DNA of 41,436 nt from Microgenomates group bacterium Gr01-1014_7 (GCA_007376405.1 VMGD01000010.1:1-41436); one strand, 5' to 3'. Shown: positions 1 to 7,892, counted from the first letter of the stretch. Notes: generated by a model not told the origin, from the sequence alone. Program-made: numbers and translations.

Positions 1-414
1 TGCAGAAAAAGCATTTTTATTAACTGCAGGAAAAGCATTTGAGTCCTGAAAACCAGATTCTGGATTTGAGGAATGTGGTTCTTCTGTTTTCCATAAATCT
101 ACTATTCTTATATACCAACCAAGAACCTTACCAGAACCCTCATCAACTCTTCTTATTTCCTCTATTAATCCTAGTTCCTCTAATTGCCTTTTAACTTTTA
201 TTACCTTATCTTTGTTCCAATGTAATCCTTTGGCTACATAGGCTATAGAAGCTTTGGGTTGGTTAGTTTTTTGCCATTTGGCTGTGTAGTAGTAGAAAGT
301 GTAAAGAGAAATTAGATCCCCGGGGTTTCTTTGAGCCAAAAACAGATCCATCGTCTGTTTAGATAAAATCAAAATATTGTTTTCAACTAAATTATGTTTG
401 TAGGCAGTTTCCAT
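1..414 (-). CDS. Winged-helix replication/regulatory protein, 3' end outside window
   Basis: An open frame runs from ATG at 414 to the window edge with no stop, giving 138 residues of a longer protein. Residues about 35-100 (YTFYYYTAKW ... KGLHWNKDKVIKVKRQLEELGLIEEI) read as a winged-helix domain of the kind found at the N-terminus of phage and plasmid replication proteins: a helix-turn-helix followed by 'LEELGLIEEIRR'. A polar Ser/Pro/Asn-rich tail begins near residue 115. It is the last gene seen of a minus-strand set with the P-loop ATPase upstream. A replication role is inferred from fold and neighbour only; a transcription factor is possible. Confidence 0.6.
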   Translation of the reverse strand, partial: METAYKHNLVENNILILSKQTMDLFLAQRNPGDLISLYTFYYYTAKWQKTNQPKASIAYVAKGLHWNKDKVIKVKRQLEELGLIEEIRRVDEGSGKVLGWYIRIVDLWKTEEPHSSNPESGFQDSNAFPAVNKNAFSA

Positions 415-434
415 ATTTTCTAACTGGACGAGAA

Positions 435-455
435 CCAGGGAGTGCTAATCCCTGG
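435..455. other. 7-bp inverted repeat between two minus-strand genes
   Basis: CCAGGGA and TCCCTGG form a perfect stem with a 7-nt loop in the gap between the ATPase gene and the winged-helix gene. There is no U-run, so it is more likely an mRNA processing or stability hairpin than a terminator. Confidence 0.35.
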
Positions 456-471
456 AAACTCGGATAAAAGA

Positions 472-1230
472 TTAAAGCTGATTGCCTGCTTCTTTTAAGC
501 TTGGGCAACCACTTTTGTGATACTTGCCAACTGTTCCGCAGAATTGGCATTTTTCCGAAACAATAGTTGTTGGTATCTCACCCTCTTCAGATTCCTCAAC
601 TTCTATTGATTCTGCTCTTACCGGAGGCTCAACTCCTTTTTCAGCCCAGTCCTTTAAGGTCTTCCCTGTTTCAGCTGTTATTTTGAATTCAGGTTTATCC
701 ATAAAAAGACCTGTTCTGTCTTTGGAAGTTGCAGCCAAGTGGTTTTGACTCAAATCAAAGGAAAGAGTTAGCTCATACTCAAACCCTTCCCGGGTTATTT
801 CCTTGAGTCCTTTTTTCTCAACCTTCAAAAGAATTGCTTGAATAAATCTGGCGTGACGCGGAGTTACTTTGGACCAGTCTTGATAGCGACCACCGAGTTT
901 ATCTACTATCTCAAGACAGCCTCCCTCTCCATCCCATTCATGGGTAATAGAATCTACAATTATTACTTCCATCCCTGCTTCTTCAGCAGCTCTTATAGCT
1001 TCTATGTACCTTTCTGGAGAAAAAGGAGCCTTTAAAGTTATGACATTATATTCACCGAGACCATCATATAAATCTGCTGATCCATTTTCTGTGTCTATAA
1101 CGCACACCTTATCCCAGCTCGTCATTCCGCTGGCAAGCAAGAGAGCAGAGTATGTTTTCCCTGACCCGCTTGTGCCTGCAAGACCTACTTTTAGCTTGCT
1201 TTTACTTTTTTGTGCTTTTCTTATTTCCAT
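472..1230 (-). CDS. Sak4-like / AAA_24 P-loop ATPase with C-terminal zinc knuckle
   Basis: 252 residues. Walker A is GTSGSGKTYS (residues 19-28) and Walker B is EVIIVDSITHEW near residue 90-100. The tail TLSFDLSQNHLAATSKDRTGLF is characteristic of phage Sak4-type RecA-like ATPases that help single-strand annealing in recombination. The C-terminus carries CQFCGTVGKYHKSGCP, a likely zinc knuckle. Between FIQAIL and KVEKKGLKEITREGFEYE the usual segment with the next core strand (an 'IIxTxR'-like piece in relatives) seems to be missing, so this copy may carry an in-frame internal deletion of roughly 25 residues. Start ATG follows AGGGAGGTGATT. Family assignment is fairly sure; activity is not. 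Confidence 0.7.
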   Translation of the reverse strand: MEIRKAQKSKSKLKVGLAGTSGSGKTYSALLLASGMTSWDKVCVIDTENGSADLYDGLGEYNVITLKAPFSPERYIEAIRAAEEAGMEVIIVDSITHEWDGEGGCLEIVDKLGGRYQDWSKVTPRHARFIQAILLKVEKKGLKEITREGFEYELTLSFDLSQNHLAATSKDRTGLFMDKPEFKITAETGKTLKDWAEKGVEPPVRAESIEVEESEEGEIPTTIVSEKCQFCGTVGKYHKSGCPSLKEAGNQL

Positions 1231-1262
1231 CTAAAATCACCTCCCTTCAAATTTTTATTCAC

Positions 1263-1559
1263 TTAATCCCACCAAATTCTGATGACATATCTGCCATCGA
1301 TTACTTTCCAGTGGAATTCATCAGCTGCGTAATCAACCGCTATCTGACCTAAAGCTAACGCTACCTTCAGTCCGGTAGAACCTTCTTTAATTGCTATAAG
1401 CAGGGTGGCTGAATCATTCTCATAGTAGGTAGCTGTTTCCTCAGGCAAATCAACAAAATCCAGATAAGAGTTTAGATTTCGCTCATACAACTCTTTCTTT
1501 ATTCGATCTGCACCCGGGCAATTATTAAACTCTTCAAGTTTTATTTCGCTGGGCTTCAT
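1263..1559 (-). CDS. Small hypothetical protein, 98 aa
   Basis: Starts MKPSEIKLEEFNN and ends with an aromatic-rich stretch (DEFHWKVIDGRYVIRIWWD). No family recognised. Its ATG overlaps the stop of the upstream HTH gene by 4 nt (ATGA), and GAAAGGAGAG sits just before the start, so it is clearly translated as part of the operon 1822-472. Acidic and soluble, with no membrane segment. It may be a partner of the adjacent ATPase, but only position supports that. Confidence 0.6.
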   Translation of the reverse strand: MKPSEIKLEEFNNCPGADRIKKELYERNLNSYLDFVDLPEETATYYENDSATLLIAIKEGSTGLKVALALGQIAVDYAADEFHWKVIDGRYVIRIWWD

Positions 1560-1822
1560 ATTTTTCTCTCCTTTCTGGCAGAGATAATTTTCACCAGTAA
1601 AGGTGCTATTTTTAGCTCGTAAAGCTCTAATATGTCGGAAACACGGGAGGCTGAAATACTATATTCTTGGGCAATTTTGGTTGTGGATTTGTGCTCTATG
1701 TAGTATTTAGTGGCAATATCGAGGTTTTTCTCTAAATTAATGCGAGGATTTATCCGAGATCTGAGTAGCACAGATAGGTTGCTATTTCGTTTTACGTGTC
1801 GTAATATGTCGCTGTTATGCAT
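1556..1822 (-). CDS. HTH DNA-binding protein, first gene of the operon
   Basis: 88 residues. Residues about 46-66 (STTKIAQEYSISASRVSDIL) are a helix-turn-helix resembling sigma-70 region 4 or resolvase HTHs. The N-terminus is basic (RHVKRNSNLSVLLRSRINPR). The ATG lies inside a perfect 10-bp-arm palindrome (1819-1841), which suggests the protein or a relative represses its own operon. It overlaps the next gene by 4 nt. It could be an early regulator of the mobile element whose end lies here. Confidence 0.6.
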   Translation of the reverse strand: MHNSDILRHVKRNSNLSVLLRSRINPRINLEKNLDIATKYYIEHKSTTKIAQEYSISASRVSDILELYELKIAPLLVKIISARKERKI

Positions 1823-1841
1823 AAAGGTTTGACCTTTATGC
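1819..1841. promoter_or_regulatory. Palindromic operator over the start codon
   Basis: GCATAAAGGT, 3-nt spacer, ACCTTTATGC: perfect 10-bp arms. It covers the ATG of the HTH gene and its immediate upstream, so a dimeric repressor bound here would block initiation. No U-run follows on either strand, which argues against a terminator. Confidence 0.6.
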
Positions 1842-1943
1842 TAAAGACTTGAAGGATTTTTCTTGTCTAGGTGATGTACAAACTTACGGACATTGTGTGG
1901 GGGTCATCCGCAGATTTCAGTAATTTTTGCTAAACTTTCAAGC

Positions 1944-2627
1944 ATGCTCTACATTGTAGCAACACCAATAGGAAATTTAAAAGATATTACTTTAAGGGCC
2001 TTGGAAACCCTGCAGGCTGTTGATGCTATCATCTGTGAGGATACCAGAAGAACTTCTTTACTTTTGAATCATTACCAGCTTAAAAAACCTCTCATATCTA
2101 TGAATGATTATAATGAGATAAAAATCCTGAATTCTCTTGTTGAGAGGTTAAAATCAGGTGAAAATTTGGCTTTAGTATCTGATGCAGGAACACCATTAAT
2201 TTCTGACCCGGGTTATAAACTGGTCCGGGCATGTTTGGAAACCGGCATAGAAGTGGATTCTATTCCCGGCCCATCTTCTGTAATCACTGCTCTTACACTG
2301 TCTGGCCTACCCCCTGACAAATTTTTATTTTTAGGTTATTTACCGGAAAAACCGGGCCATAGAAAAGATACTTTGCAAAAAATTGACATCCTCAATCAAA
2401 AAATGCCGCAGACTTTCATAATTTTTGTGGCTCCTCATAAGCTAATAGGGACCCTGCGTGAAATGAAAGAAAATTTTGGAGATATCGAAATAGTCCTAGC
2501 CCATGAACTTACCAAAATTCATCAGAGTATAAAAAAGAAAAAAATAAGTGTCTGGCTGGAAAATTTAAATCCGCCGGCTGGCGGACCTAAAGGAGAATAT
2601 GTACTACTTTTTCGTCTAAATCCTTAG
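1944..2627 (+). CDS. rsmI: 16S rRNA (cytidine1402-2'-O)-methyltransferase RsmI
   Basis: 227 residues from ATG 1944 (MLYIVATPIGNLKDITLRAL). Family landmarks: ATPIGNLxDIT at the start, CEDTRRTSLLLNHY, the SAM-binding SDAGTPLISDPGYKLV, and GPSSVITALTLSGLPPDKFLFLGYLP. RsmI methylates the ribose of C1402 in the ribosomal P site. An upstream TTG/ATG frame to 1893 exists, but homologues begin with MLY. A TAAACT -10 box ends 7 nt before the ATG, so the mRNA is probably leaderless. Near the C-terminus NPPAGGPKGEY contains an insert encoded by a GC palindrome (2570-2585) where relatives have a direct xxxKGEF. The protein is slightly short but otherwise intact. Confidence 0.93.
   Translation: MLYIVATPIGNLKDITLRALETLQAVDAIICEDTRRTSLLLNHYQLKKPLISMNDYNEIKILNSLVERLKSGENLALVSDAGTPLISDPGYKLVRACLETGIEVDSIPGPSSVITALTLSGLPPDKFLFLGYLPEKPGHRKDTLQKIDILNQKMPQTFIIFVAPHKLIGTLREMKENFGDIEIVLAHELTKIHQSIKKKKISVWLENLNPPAGGPKGEYVLLFRLNP
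2570..2585. repeat. Gene-embedded short palindrome in rsmI
   Basis: TCCGCCGGCTGGCGGA is a near-perfect palindrome with one G-T wobble pair, located inside the rsmI reading frame, where it encodes PPAGG. Palindromes of this composition recur in CPR genomes, so it looks like a short mobile repeat tolerated in frame. Confidence 0.5.
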
Positions 2628-2670
2628 GTGTCAATTCAACCCACCCCAGGGGTGGGTTAGCTTCACACCT
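2626..2670. terminator. Bidirectional hairpin between convergent genes
   Basis: AACCCACCCC and GGGGTGGGTT (2638-2647, 2649-2658) nest inside AGGTGT/ACACCT (2626-2631, 2665-2670). The two stop codons of the converging genes lie at its edges. There is no strong U-run on either side, so termination is inferred from position and stability. Confidence 0.55.
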
Positions 2671-4166
2671 TAGGATGTTCTTCTTAAAATCATTCTTTTT
2701 TCTGCATTGTGTAAAAGTTCAGTTATGGAGGGGGCTTCAAAGCGCTCGACCACTATTCCATACACTCCTTTTTCTATTAGGAAATCTAAAACCGTTGGAT
2801 TTAAGGATAGCGATCCGTAGGCTATAAAGGGTATTTTGGACTGGTGCAAAAGTTTTATGCCGTCTTCCAGAAATTTTAGCAGTCCGGTAACTTCATGTTT
2901 ATAAAAAGAAACTTCCTGCTCTCTATGATCATATCCGGACAAATGCGCTGACAGCTCATCCAGATTTAGAACTATTCCATCTACCCCCTGGGTTAAATAA
3001 TCTTCCAAATTAATCACATTTTCCGGCACAGCCAATTCCAGCCACACTTGAAAATTATTTTTCCTGATTAGTTTTCTGACAGCCAATTCCCGCTTTAGCC
3101 CAACCAGCTCGTTTACCCCACGGACAAACGGAATCACCACATGTATGTTTCTCAGTTCCTTTTTGTTGCGAGCAAAAAGCAATGCCTCACATAGCCGGTC
3201 AAGCAGGCTTTTTTGATGAATCAGCCGGAGTGCTCCTCTAACTTTTCCCATCCCCTCACTCATATCTGCCAGTTTCATTAAAATAGGACTATTTGGAAAA
3301 GTATGCGCACATTCAACCAGCTTAAATACCAGTTCCTCCCATGATGTTTGAGGCTTGTTTAAATCAAAAATCTTTTCCGAAGAAATATATATTCCGTCAA
3401 CTTCCCGCTCAATTACCAAACCCTTTGATAAATCCAGGAAAACTTTGACAGTTGATTTTGATTTGTCATTGGATGTGGGACTGACCTTCGTCAGAGATCC
3501 TTCGATAGCGCTCAGGATGACAGGTTGTGTGTATGATTTTATACCTGTCAGTTTTAATCCCTTGTCTATAATCCATTCATATTCATGAGGAATAAATAAC
3601 TTTTTATTTGCATCTTGCACAATCTCAAAAAGTTTTCTCTGATCATTTGGATGAAGTTTTCCTGTTTGGATATTTATCACCACGTCATCTTGCAGAGAAT
3701 CAAAAAATGCTATTCCCGAAGCCTCCGGTTTTTTAAGAAAAATCACCAATTTTGGCTCCAGATTTTGGGCAATCCCGGGATAAAATCCGTCTTTCCATAA
3801 TCTCTTCTTAATTTCCTCCAGCCACTCATGCAAAAGCGCAATCCACAGCTCTTTCACGCTCCCAGGCGTCGCCTGGGAGCCCAGCAGGAATTTATTATGA
3901 GTTTTGGTCTCACTAATCAAAATTTCCGGGACAGGGGTTTTTTCGATTTCTTTTTTGACTAATATTAAAGTCTGCTCAAATATTTCTTTATGTGCACAGT
4001 CGTAATACTCCAGTACAGTTTTTAAATGGAGCTCAGGAGCCGTAACTACTATCCCGTTCGCAACCGGAAAATCCAATCTGGCAAGCTTTCCTAAAACCAC
4101 ATTTAAGGGACCAAAAATAGGAGCATCTTCATCCCGTAGCAATTTAATGGGCAGAATTTCTAACAT
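2670..4166 (-). CDS. Degenerate PEP-utilising-enzyme-like (PEP synthase C-terminal barrel) protein
   Basis: 498 residues. The last 200 (GKVRGALRLIHQ ... VVIPFVRGVNEL ... FQVWLELAVPENVINLEDYLTQGVDGIVLNLDEL) follow the C-terminal TIM barrel of PEP synthase/PPDK. The usual phosphohistidine domain (TCHA) is absent, as are the Cys-containing catalytic loop and the SxGTNDLTQ signature. The N-terminal part only vaguely resembles a nucleotide-binding half. It is probably a non-catalytic or altered relative. Two palindromic repeats lie in frame (3494-3523 encoding VILSAIEGS; 3858-3880 encoding GSQATPGS), so the reading frame carries extra loops. It is the last gene of the operon from 7478, one nucleotide from the DUF192 gene. 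Confidence 0.55.
   Translation of the reverse strand: MLEILPIKLLRDEDAPIFGPLNVVLGKLARLDFPVANGIVVTAPELHLKTVLEYYDCAHKEIFEQTLILVKKEIEKTPVPEILISETKTHNKFLLGSQATPGSVKELWIALLHEWLEEIKKRLWKDGFYPGIAQNLEPKLVIFLKKPEASGIAFFDSLQDDVVINIQTGKLHPNDQRKLFEIVQDANKKLFIPHEYEWIIDKGLKLTGIKSYTQPVILSAIEGSLTKVSPTSNDKSKSTVKVFLDLSKGLVIEREVDGIYISSEKIFDLNKPQTSWEELVFKLVECAHTFPNSPILMKLADMSEGMGKVRGALRLIHQKSLLDRLCEALLFARNKKELRNIHVVIPFVRGVNELVGLKRELAVRKLIRKNNFQVWLELAVPENVINLEDYLTQGVDGIVLNLDELSAHLSGYDHREQEVSFYKHEVTGLLKFLEDGIKLLHQSKIPFIAYGSLSLNPTVLDFLIEKGVYGIVVERFEAPSITELLHNAEKRMILRRTS
3494..3523. repeat. REP-like palindrome translated in frame
   Basis: On the minus strand it reads TGTCATCCTGAGCG followed by CGAAGGATCTC, the hallmark of a dispersed palindromic repeat found in many environmental bacteria (stem ATCCT/AGGAT). 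Here it is read as VILSAIEGSL within the PEP-like gene and is followed by a Ser/Lys/Thr-rich linker, so it was probably inserted and domesticated. Confidence 0.6.
3858..3880. repeat. Perfect 11-bp-arm palindrome inside a gene
   Basis: GCTCCCAGGCG, one central base, then CGCCTGGGAGC. It is encoded in frame as part of GSQATPGS in the PEP-like gene. It is too symmetrical for ordinary coding sequence and resembles a second type of short mobile palindrome. Confidence 0.6.
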
Positions 4167-4167
4167 T

Positions 4168-4653
4168 TTACTTAAGTTCTATCTTGTCACCAACTTTGAT
4201 TCCATGCGCTTTAACAAATCCGCCCGCAACTTCCAAAACTTTATCCACTTCGGTATTGGAAGTATAAATCTGCAAAGAAGAATCAGGCACGCCAGGTGCC
4301 GGTGGCTGAATATTTTCCAGAATATCCGCTACCTCACTACTCTTTATCCAGATAAAATCCAGGGGAAAGTTTAAGCCTTTCATCCAGAAAGGATACTTAT
4401 CCGGCTTTTCAAAAACAAACAGCATGCCGGAACTAGAGGCCAAACTTGCCCTCCCTCCCAAACCTTTGCTTCTTTTGCTTTGAGTATCAGCTATTTCGAT
4501 ATTTATTACCGTATCATTAATCTTTACCTGATGTGTTTTTGGGGCTTGAGGTAAAAACGGAATAGGCACAATAGAGGCACCTCCCAGATAATAAAACATT
4601 CCTACGGCAATAACTATAACGAGTAGAATGAATTGGATGATAAATTTTTTCAT
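4168..4653 (-). CDS. DUF192 family protein, membrane anchored
   Basis: 161 residues. An N-terminal signal anchor (FIIQFILLVIVIAVGMFYYLGG, about residues 4-25) is followed by a DUF192 domain: INIEIADTQSKRSKGLGGR, GMLFVFEKPDKYPFWMKGLNFPLDFIWI, and the closing VLEVAGGFVKAHGIKVGDKIEL. DUF192 proteins are small secreted beta-barrels of unknown function, common next to envelope genes. It lies between the thermonuclease and the PEP-like gene in a minus-strand operon. The domain is complete. Function unknown. Confidence 0.85.
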   Translation of the reverse strand: MKKFIIQFILLVIVIAVGMFYYLGGASIVPIPFLPQAPKTHQVKINDTVINIEIADTQSKRSKGLGGRASLASSSGMLFVFEKPDKYPFWMKGLNFPLDFIWIKSSEVADILENIQPPAPGVPDSSLQIYTSNTEVDKVLEVAGGFVKAHGIKVGDKIELK

Positions 4654-4675
4654 AGGTTAATTTAATATTATCATA

Positions 4676-5290
4676 TCACTTGCATCTTCCCCAAAGCCCT
4701 TTTTTCCCCTCCTTAGCCTCCTTTTCAGCTCCTCTGAACTCCTCATTATATTTTACATCCGGAGGATAAGTCAGGACACTGGCAAAACCCTCTCTTACCA
4801 AATAATCATTAACAAAAAGTGTTTGTCCGTTTTCCAGAGGAAGATAAATATATCTTAGTAATCTGCCATATTTATCTTTATCCGTTATATCTTTTTGTAA
4901 AATAACTTCTTTTCCGGAAAGCAAACCTTTGGTTTTGTTACTGGCTTCTTTACCAAAACAGCCAACCGGGCGGCGGGGATCAACAGTTTCCGGGGTATCA
5001 ATACCAATAAATCTGATGGTTTTTTCACCTTCCCAGCCAGAGGCTGGTCGTCCTATGGAGGACACTTCTATAGTATCCCCGTCAACTACTTTAGTAACTA
5101 GAACTCTCTCGCCCTCTATTCCGACTACGGCAGATGTTGTAGCTATCGGTGCAGTTTCCACAATAGATGTGGTAGGCTGGGGGGAAAAATTTTGTTCGGG
5201 CTTAGGGTTTAATCCAAAGAATAGAAAGGTAAGACCGAAAAAAATAATTATAAAGCTAAATGAAACAAGCAGTTTAGTGTTTTGGGACAT
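4676..5290 (-). CDS. Thermonuclease (staphylococcal nuclease-like), signal-anchored
   Basis: 204 residues. N-terminal hydrophobic anchor (LLVSFSFIIIFFGLTFLFFGL), a Thr/Pro-rich spacer, then an SNase domain: VVDGDTIEV, TIRFIGIDTPET, DKYGRLLRYIYL, and VREGFASVLTYPP ... EFRGAEKEAKEGKKGLWG. Active-site acidic and Arg positions (DxDTPE, DKYGR) are present, so it is probably an active calcium-dependent nuclease facing outside, useful for DNA scavenging in a nucleotide auxotroph. A loop SSIGRPASGWEGEK is encoded by two small palindromes (5033-5063). The start overlaps the stop of the upstream gene (TAATG). Confidence 0.9.
   Translation of the reverse strand: MSQNTKLLVSFSFIIIFFGLTFLFFGLNPKPEQNFSPQPTTSIVETAPIATTSAVVGIEGERVLVTKVVDGDTIEVSSIGRPASGWEGEKTIRFIGIDTPETVDPRRPVGCFGKEASNKTKGLLSGKEVILQKDITDKDKYGRLLRYIYLPLENGQTLFVNDYLVREGFASVLTYPPDVKYNEEFRGAEKEAKEGKKGLWGRCK
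5033..5063. repeat. Pair of small palindromes inside the thermonuclease gene
   Basis: CCAGCC-aga-GGCTGG followed at once by GTCCT-atgg-AGGAC. They encode IGRPASGWEG, a loop lying between the VDGDTIEV strand and TIRFIG, where relatives have a short turn. Together they look like an in-frame repeat insertion. Confidence 0.5.
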
Positions 5291-6240
5291 TAGTTAGTGA
5301 ATACTTGAGTAAACATTTTGCCATATACTCCTCCGTCCATAACTCCTATACCAATTTTTCCATAATCTACTGATAAAATATTGGCCCTGTGACCCTCGGA
5401 ATTCATCAAGCCTTTGTGAGCAGATTCCACGCTCGGCGCATAAGCCAAATTCTCTCCCACTACCAGAAAATCAATTCCTGCCTCTGTTATCCTGTCAGCT
5501 ACTGTTTTTCCTTCCGGAGAATAGTGAGAAAAATAGCCTCTTTTAAACATGTCCGCGCTGTGTCCTCTACCCACATCCCGCAACCGGGCATCAAACTTTA
5601 GCTCCTTTAAACCCCGGGAAGTTCTTTCTTTATTGACCAAATCTATCATTGCTTTTTCAGCAAACTCATCCGCGCTAAAGACGGAGGTTTGAAAACCCAG
5701 ATTAACTTTCTCATTGGTTTTTGGCTTGATAGTCATAAAGGTCAAACTGTCATTGCTCACACCACCAAAGACATTTTTGACCGGTTGTTCAAGGGAGTAG
5801 GCATTTTTTAAAATTACGCTGCCGATTTTGGAATCAAGCACCGACTTTTTAATTGAAGGCTGGATCGGAAAAGTGGCAATTAAAACCAAAGTCAAAGCAA
5901 TAAAAATCAGGCTGCGCAAAAAGGCCGGGAAAATAGATAAAATATTGGCCCCGCGAAACTTTAAGCGGGGCATCCGGGGAAGAACTATTCTGACCAGGAT
6001 ATAAAAAATAATCTCCGATAAAAACCAGGCAGCCATAAATCCCAAAACCAGAGATAAACCATGAGGTGTTTGGAAATTAGTTTCAAAAAATTTGGCAGTT
6101 AGATTATAATATCTAAAAGAAATAAAAAAGGCTATCAAAAATGAGCCAAAATCCAGCAGTTCCAAAATTAAAGGCTGGCCAATGGCCTCCACAGTAAATA
6201 AAATTAATGTCCCGATAATGACCAAATCAACCCAGTTCAC
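5290..6240 (-). CDS. CvpA-like membrane protein fused to an extracellular CAP (SCP) domain
   Basis: 316 residues. The first ~130 have four hydrophobic segments typical of the CvpA family (LVIIGTLILFTVEAIGQPLI, FGSFLIAFFISF, GLSLVLGFMAAWFLSEIIFYILV, FLRSLIFIALTLVLIATF). Residues ~195-315 are a CAP domain: MIDLVNKERTSRGLKEL, RGHSADMFKRGYFSHYSPEG, VVGENLAYAP, GLMNSEGHRANIL, KIGIGV. The CAP pocket His and Glu residues are present. CvpA-CAP fusions are known in Gram-positives and CPR; the role is probably in the envelope. It starts with GTG overlapping the MFS stop (TAGTG). Confidence 0.88.
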   Translation of the reverse strand: MNWVDLVIIGTLILFTVEAIGQPLILELLDFGSFLIAFFISFRYYNLTAKFFETNFQTPHGLSLVLGFMAAWFLSEIIFYILVRIVLPRMPRLKFRGANILSIFPAFLRSLIFIALTLVLIATFPIQPSIKKSVLDSKIGSVILKNAYSLEQPVKNVFGGVSNDSLTFMTIKPKTNEKVNLGFQTSVFSADEFAEKAMIDLVNKERTSRGLKELKFDARLRDVGRGHSADMFKRGYFSHYSPEGKTVADRITEAGIDFLVVGENLAYAPSVESAHKGLMNSEGHRANILSVDYGKIGIGVMDGGVYGKMFTQVFTN

Positions 6241-7478
6241 TAATTTATAATATCAGACTTATGCTTTTCGCGTCTGGCCAGAAGTATAAAAGGCAGAGCT
6301 ACTGCCTGAAACAGGGCCGCTCCCGCATATGACAGGGGATAATTCCAAATATCTGCCACCTTTCCCAGGATAGGTTGAACAAAAATTCCACCGCTTGATC
6401 CCATTAAAGAATCAAAAGACAAAACAGTTGCCCGCTGCTGTGACGGAATAATGCCGTTTAAATAAGCCTGGCGGATTGGCATTAAAGCAGCAAAGGTTAA
6501 TCCCCACAGGAAAATAAGAATCAGCGCTATATAGAAATTACTGGTTGCTGAAACCAAAAGCAAAGAAAGCACAGCTATAAATGTTCCAGAAAATAGCACG
6601 CTTGTCCTTTTGGTGAATAATTTTCTTACATGGGGAGCTATGAAACCTCCGGCAATTTGGGCACATGCGACCAATGCTGCCACAAGCCCTGCTATAGTGT
6701 AAGCTTTTTCATCCCCATACAGTTTAAGCAGGAATGGCTGAAGAGCATAAAAAACATAAAAACTGACACCGGTCACAAACGGCGCTGCCAGCATCACCCA
6801 TCTAACAGAAGGGTTACCCAGACCATGTTTTATGGAACTGTTAAAAATATTTTTCATTTCATTAAGCGGATTTTTAGTTTTCTTGGGAGTAAACCCTAAA
6901 TCTTTCATCAGAAAAAATGCCGTACCAAAATTGGCAAACAAAATAAGTGCCCTTAAGATATAGGGAATACCCAGACTGGTAAACTGGGCTATCACTCCCC
7001 CGGCAACAGACCCGGTTAACATGGCCGCTCCTCCGACCATTTGGGCTTTGGCAAAAACCCCGTCCAGATTACCTTTAAAATTGCTGGCTGCCAAAGCATC
7101 TACCAGCCATGCTTCCAGCGCTCCTGAAAAGAAAGTAAATCCCAGGCCCAGCAGAACAGATGACACTGCCCAACCCCAAAATGGCCCGTGTATTTGCCAC
7201 ATAAAAAGATATAAAAGGGTGGATGTAGCCAGGGTAAAAGCTCCCAAAAGATAAGAAACTCTTCTGCCAAAAGTATCTGCAATAATTCCGGTTGGCACTT
7301 CAAATACCACCATCCCGGCTGTAAAAAAGGCATTAGCTGCAAAAGCCTCAAAATTGGACAGTCCGGCATCAAGCAGGAAAATAGTATTAATCCCCCAGAT
7401 GAATGATGCGGCCAAAGTATTCCCAAGTACCAAATATAGATAAATGGACTGAATACTCTGTGGTTTCCTGATTAACAT
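6240..7478 (-). CDS. Major facilitator superfamily transporter
   Basis: 412 residues with about 12 hydrophobic helices. MFS landmarks: the loop after helix 2 (VPTGIIADTFGRRVSYLLGA) matches the family's GxLaDrfGRR motif A, and the motif is partly repeated in the second half (PHVRKLFTKRTSVLFSG). Substrate unknown; the type resembles drug/H+ antiporters or sugar permeases. First gene of the operon down to 2670. Upstream 7479-7560 should carry the promoter; a small hairpin (7544-7560) lies there. Confidence 0.85.
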   Translation of the reverse strand: MLIRKPQSIQSIYLYLVLGNTLAASFIWGINTIFLLDAGLSNFEAFAANAFFTAGMVVFEVPTGIIADTFGRRVSYLLGAFTLATSTLLYLFMWQIHGPFWGWAVSSVLLGLGFTFFSGALEAWLVDALAASNFKGNLDGVFAKAQMVGGAAMLTGSVAGGVIAQFTSLGIPYILRALILFANFGTAFFLMKDLGFTPKKTKNPLNEMKNIFNSSIKHGLGNPSVRWVMLAAPFVTGVSFYVFYALQPFLLKLYGDEKAYTIAGLVAALVACAQIAGGFIAPHVRKLFTKRTSVLFSGTFIAVLSLLLVSATSNFYIALILIFLWGLTFAALMPIRQAYLNGIIPSQQRATVLSFDSLMGSSGGIFVQPILGKVADIWNYPLSYAGAALFQAVALPFILLARREKHKSDIIN

Positions 7479-7543
7479 GAACTTCTTTAAATTTATTATA
7501 TTGAATAAGAAAATAGCAAGAAGTAATTTTTCTGTACACTTTG

Positions 7544-7560
7544 CACACCCTAAGGGTGTG
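7544..7560. repeat. Intergenic palindrome, 3-nt loop
   Basis: CACACCC-taa-GGGTGTG, perfect 7-bp arms. It belongs to a set of similar intergenic hairpins in the chromosomal parts of this window (2638, 25676, 28364, 33162). The rest of 7479-7760 holds no convincing gene. Confidence 0.5.
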
Positions 7561-7760
7561 TTAGGTAGACATGGGTTTTGTTATTTAATGTTTATTAATT
7601 TAGCTTGTTCTGACAATCTAATCTATCAATGGTGAGCTGACAAAGCCCGTTTACGAACTCCACATTGAGTCCTTAATGAGATTATACCAGAATTTGCAGG
7701 CAATAAACTTCCAACCACAGTTTGCTTATGCTAAAATTTAATGGAAAGGTGGTGGTAAAA

Positions 7761-7892
7761 ATGGCAGGAATTCAGTTTAGAGATGAAAACGGAAACATAA
7801 TACCAATAAAATCTCCAAAACCAACTCGGATTAAACTTAAAGTGAAAAAAGTTGAGGAGCCGAAAATCAGATTAAAAATTAAAAAACCTTAA
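7761..7892 (+). CDS. Small basic protein, 43 aa
   Basis: ATG at 7761 preceded by GGAAAGGTGG, a good ribosome-binding site. The product begins MAGIQFRDENGNIIPI and ends in two imperfect copies of a basic motif (RIKLKVKK and KIRLKIKK). The Lys/Pro/Ile composition resembles the C-terminal tail of the 1125-aa protein at 10314, so it may belong to the integrated element, near its left end. No family recognised. The strong RBS and clean frame make it likely real. Confidence 0.5.
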   Translation: MAGIQFRDENGNIIPIKSPKPTRIKLKVKKVEEPKIRLKIKKP

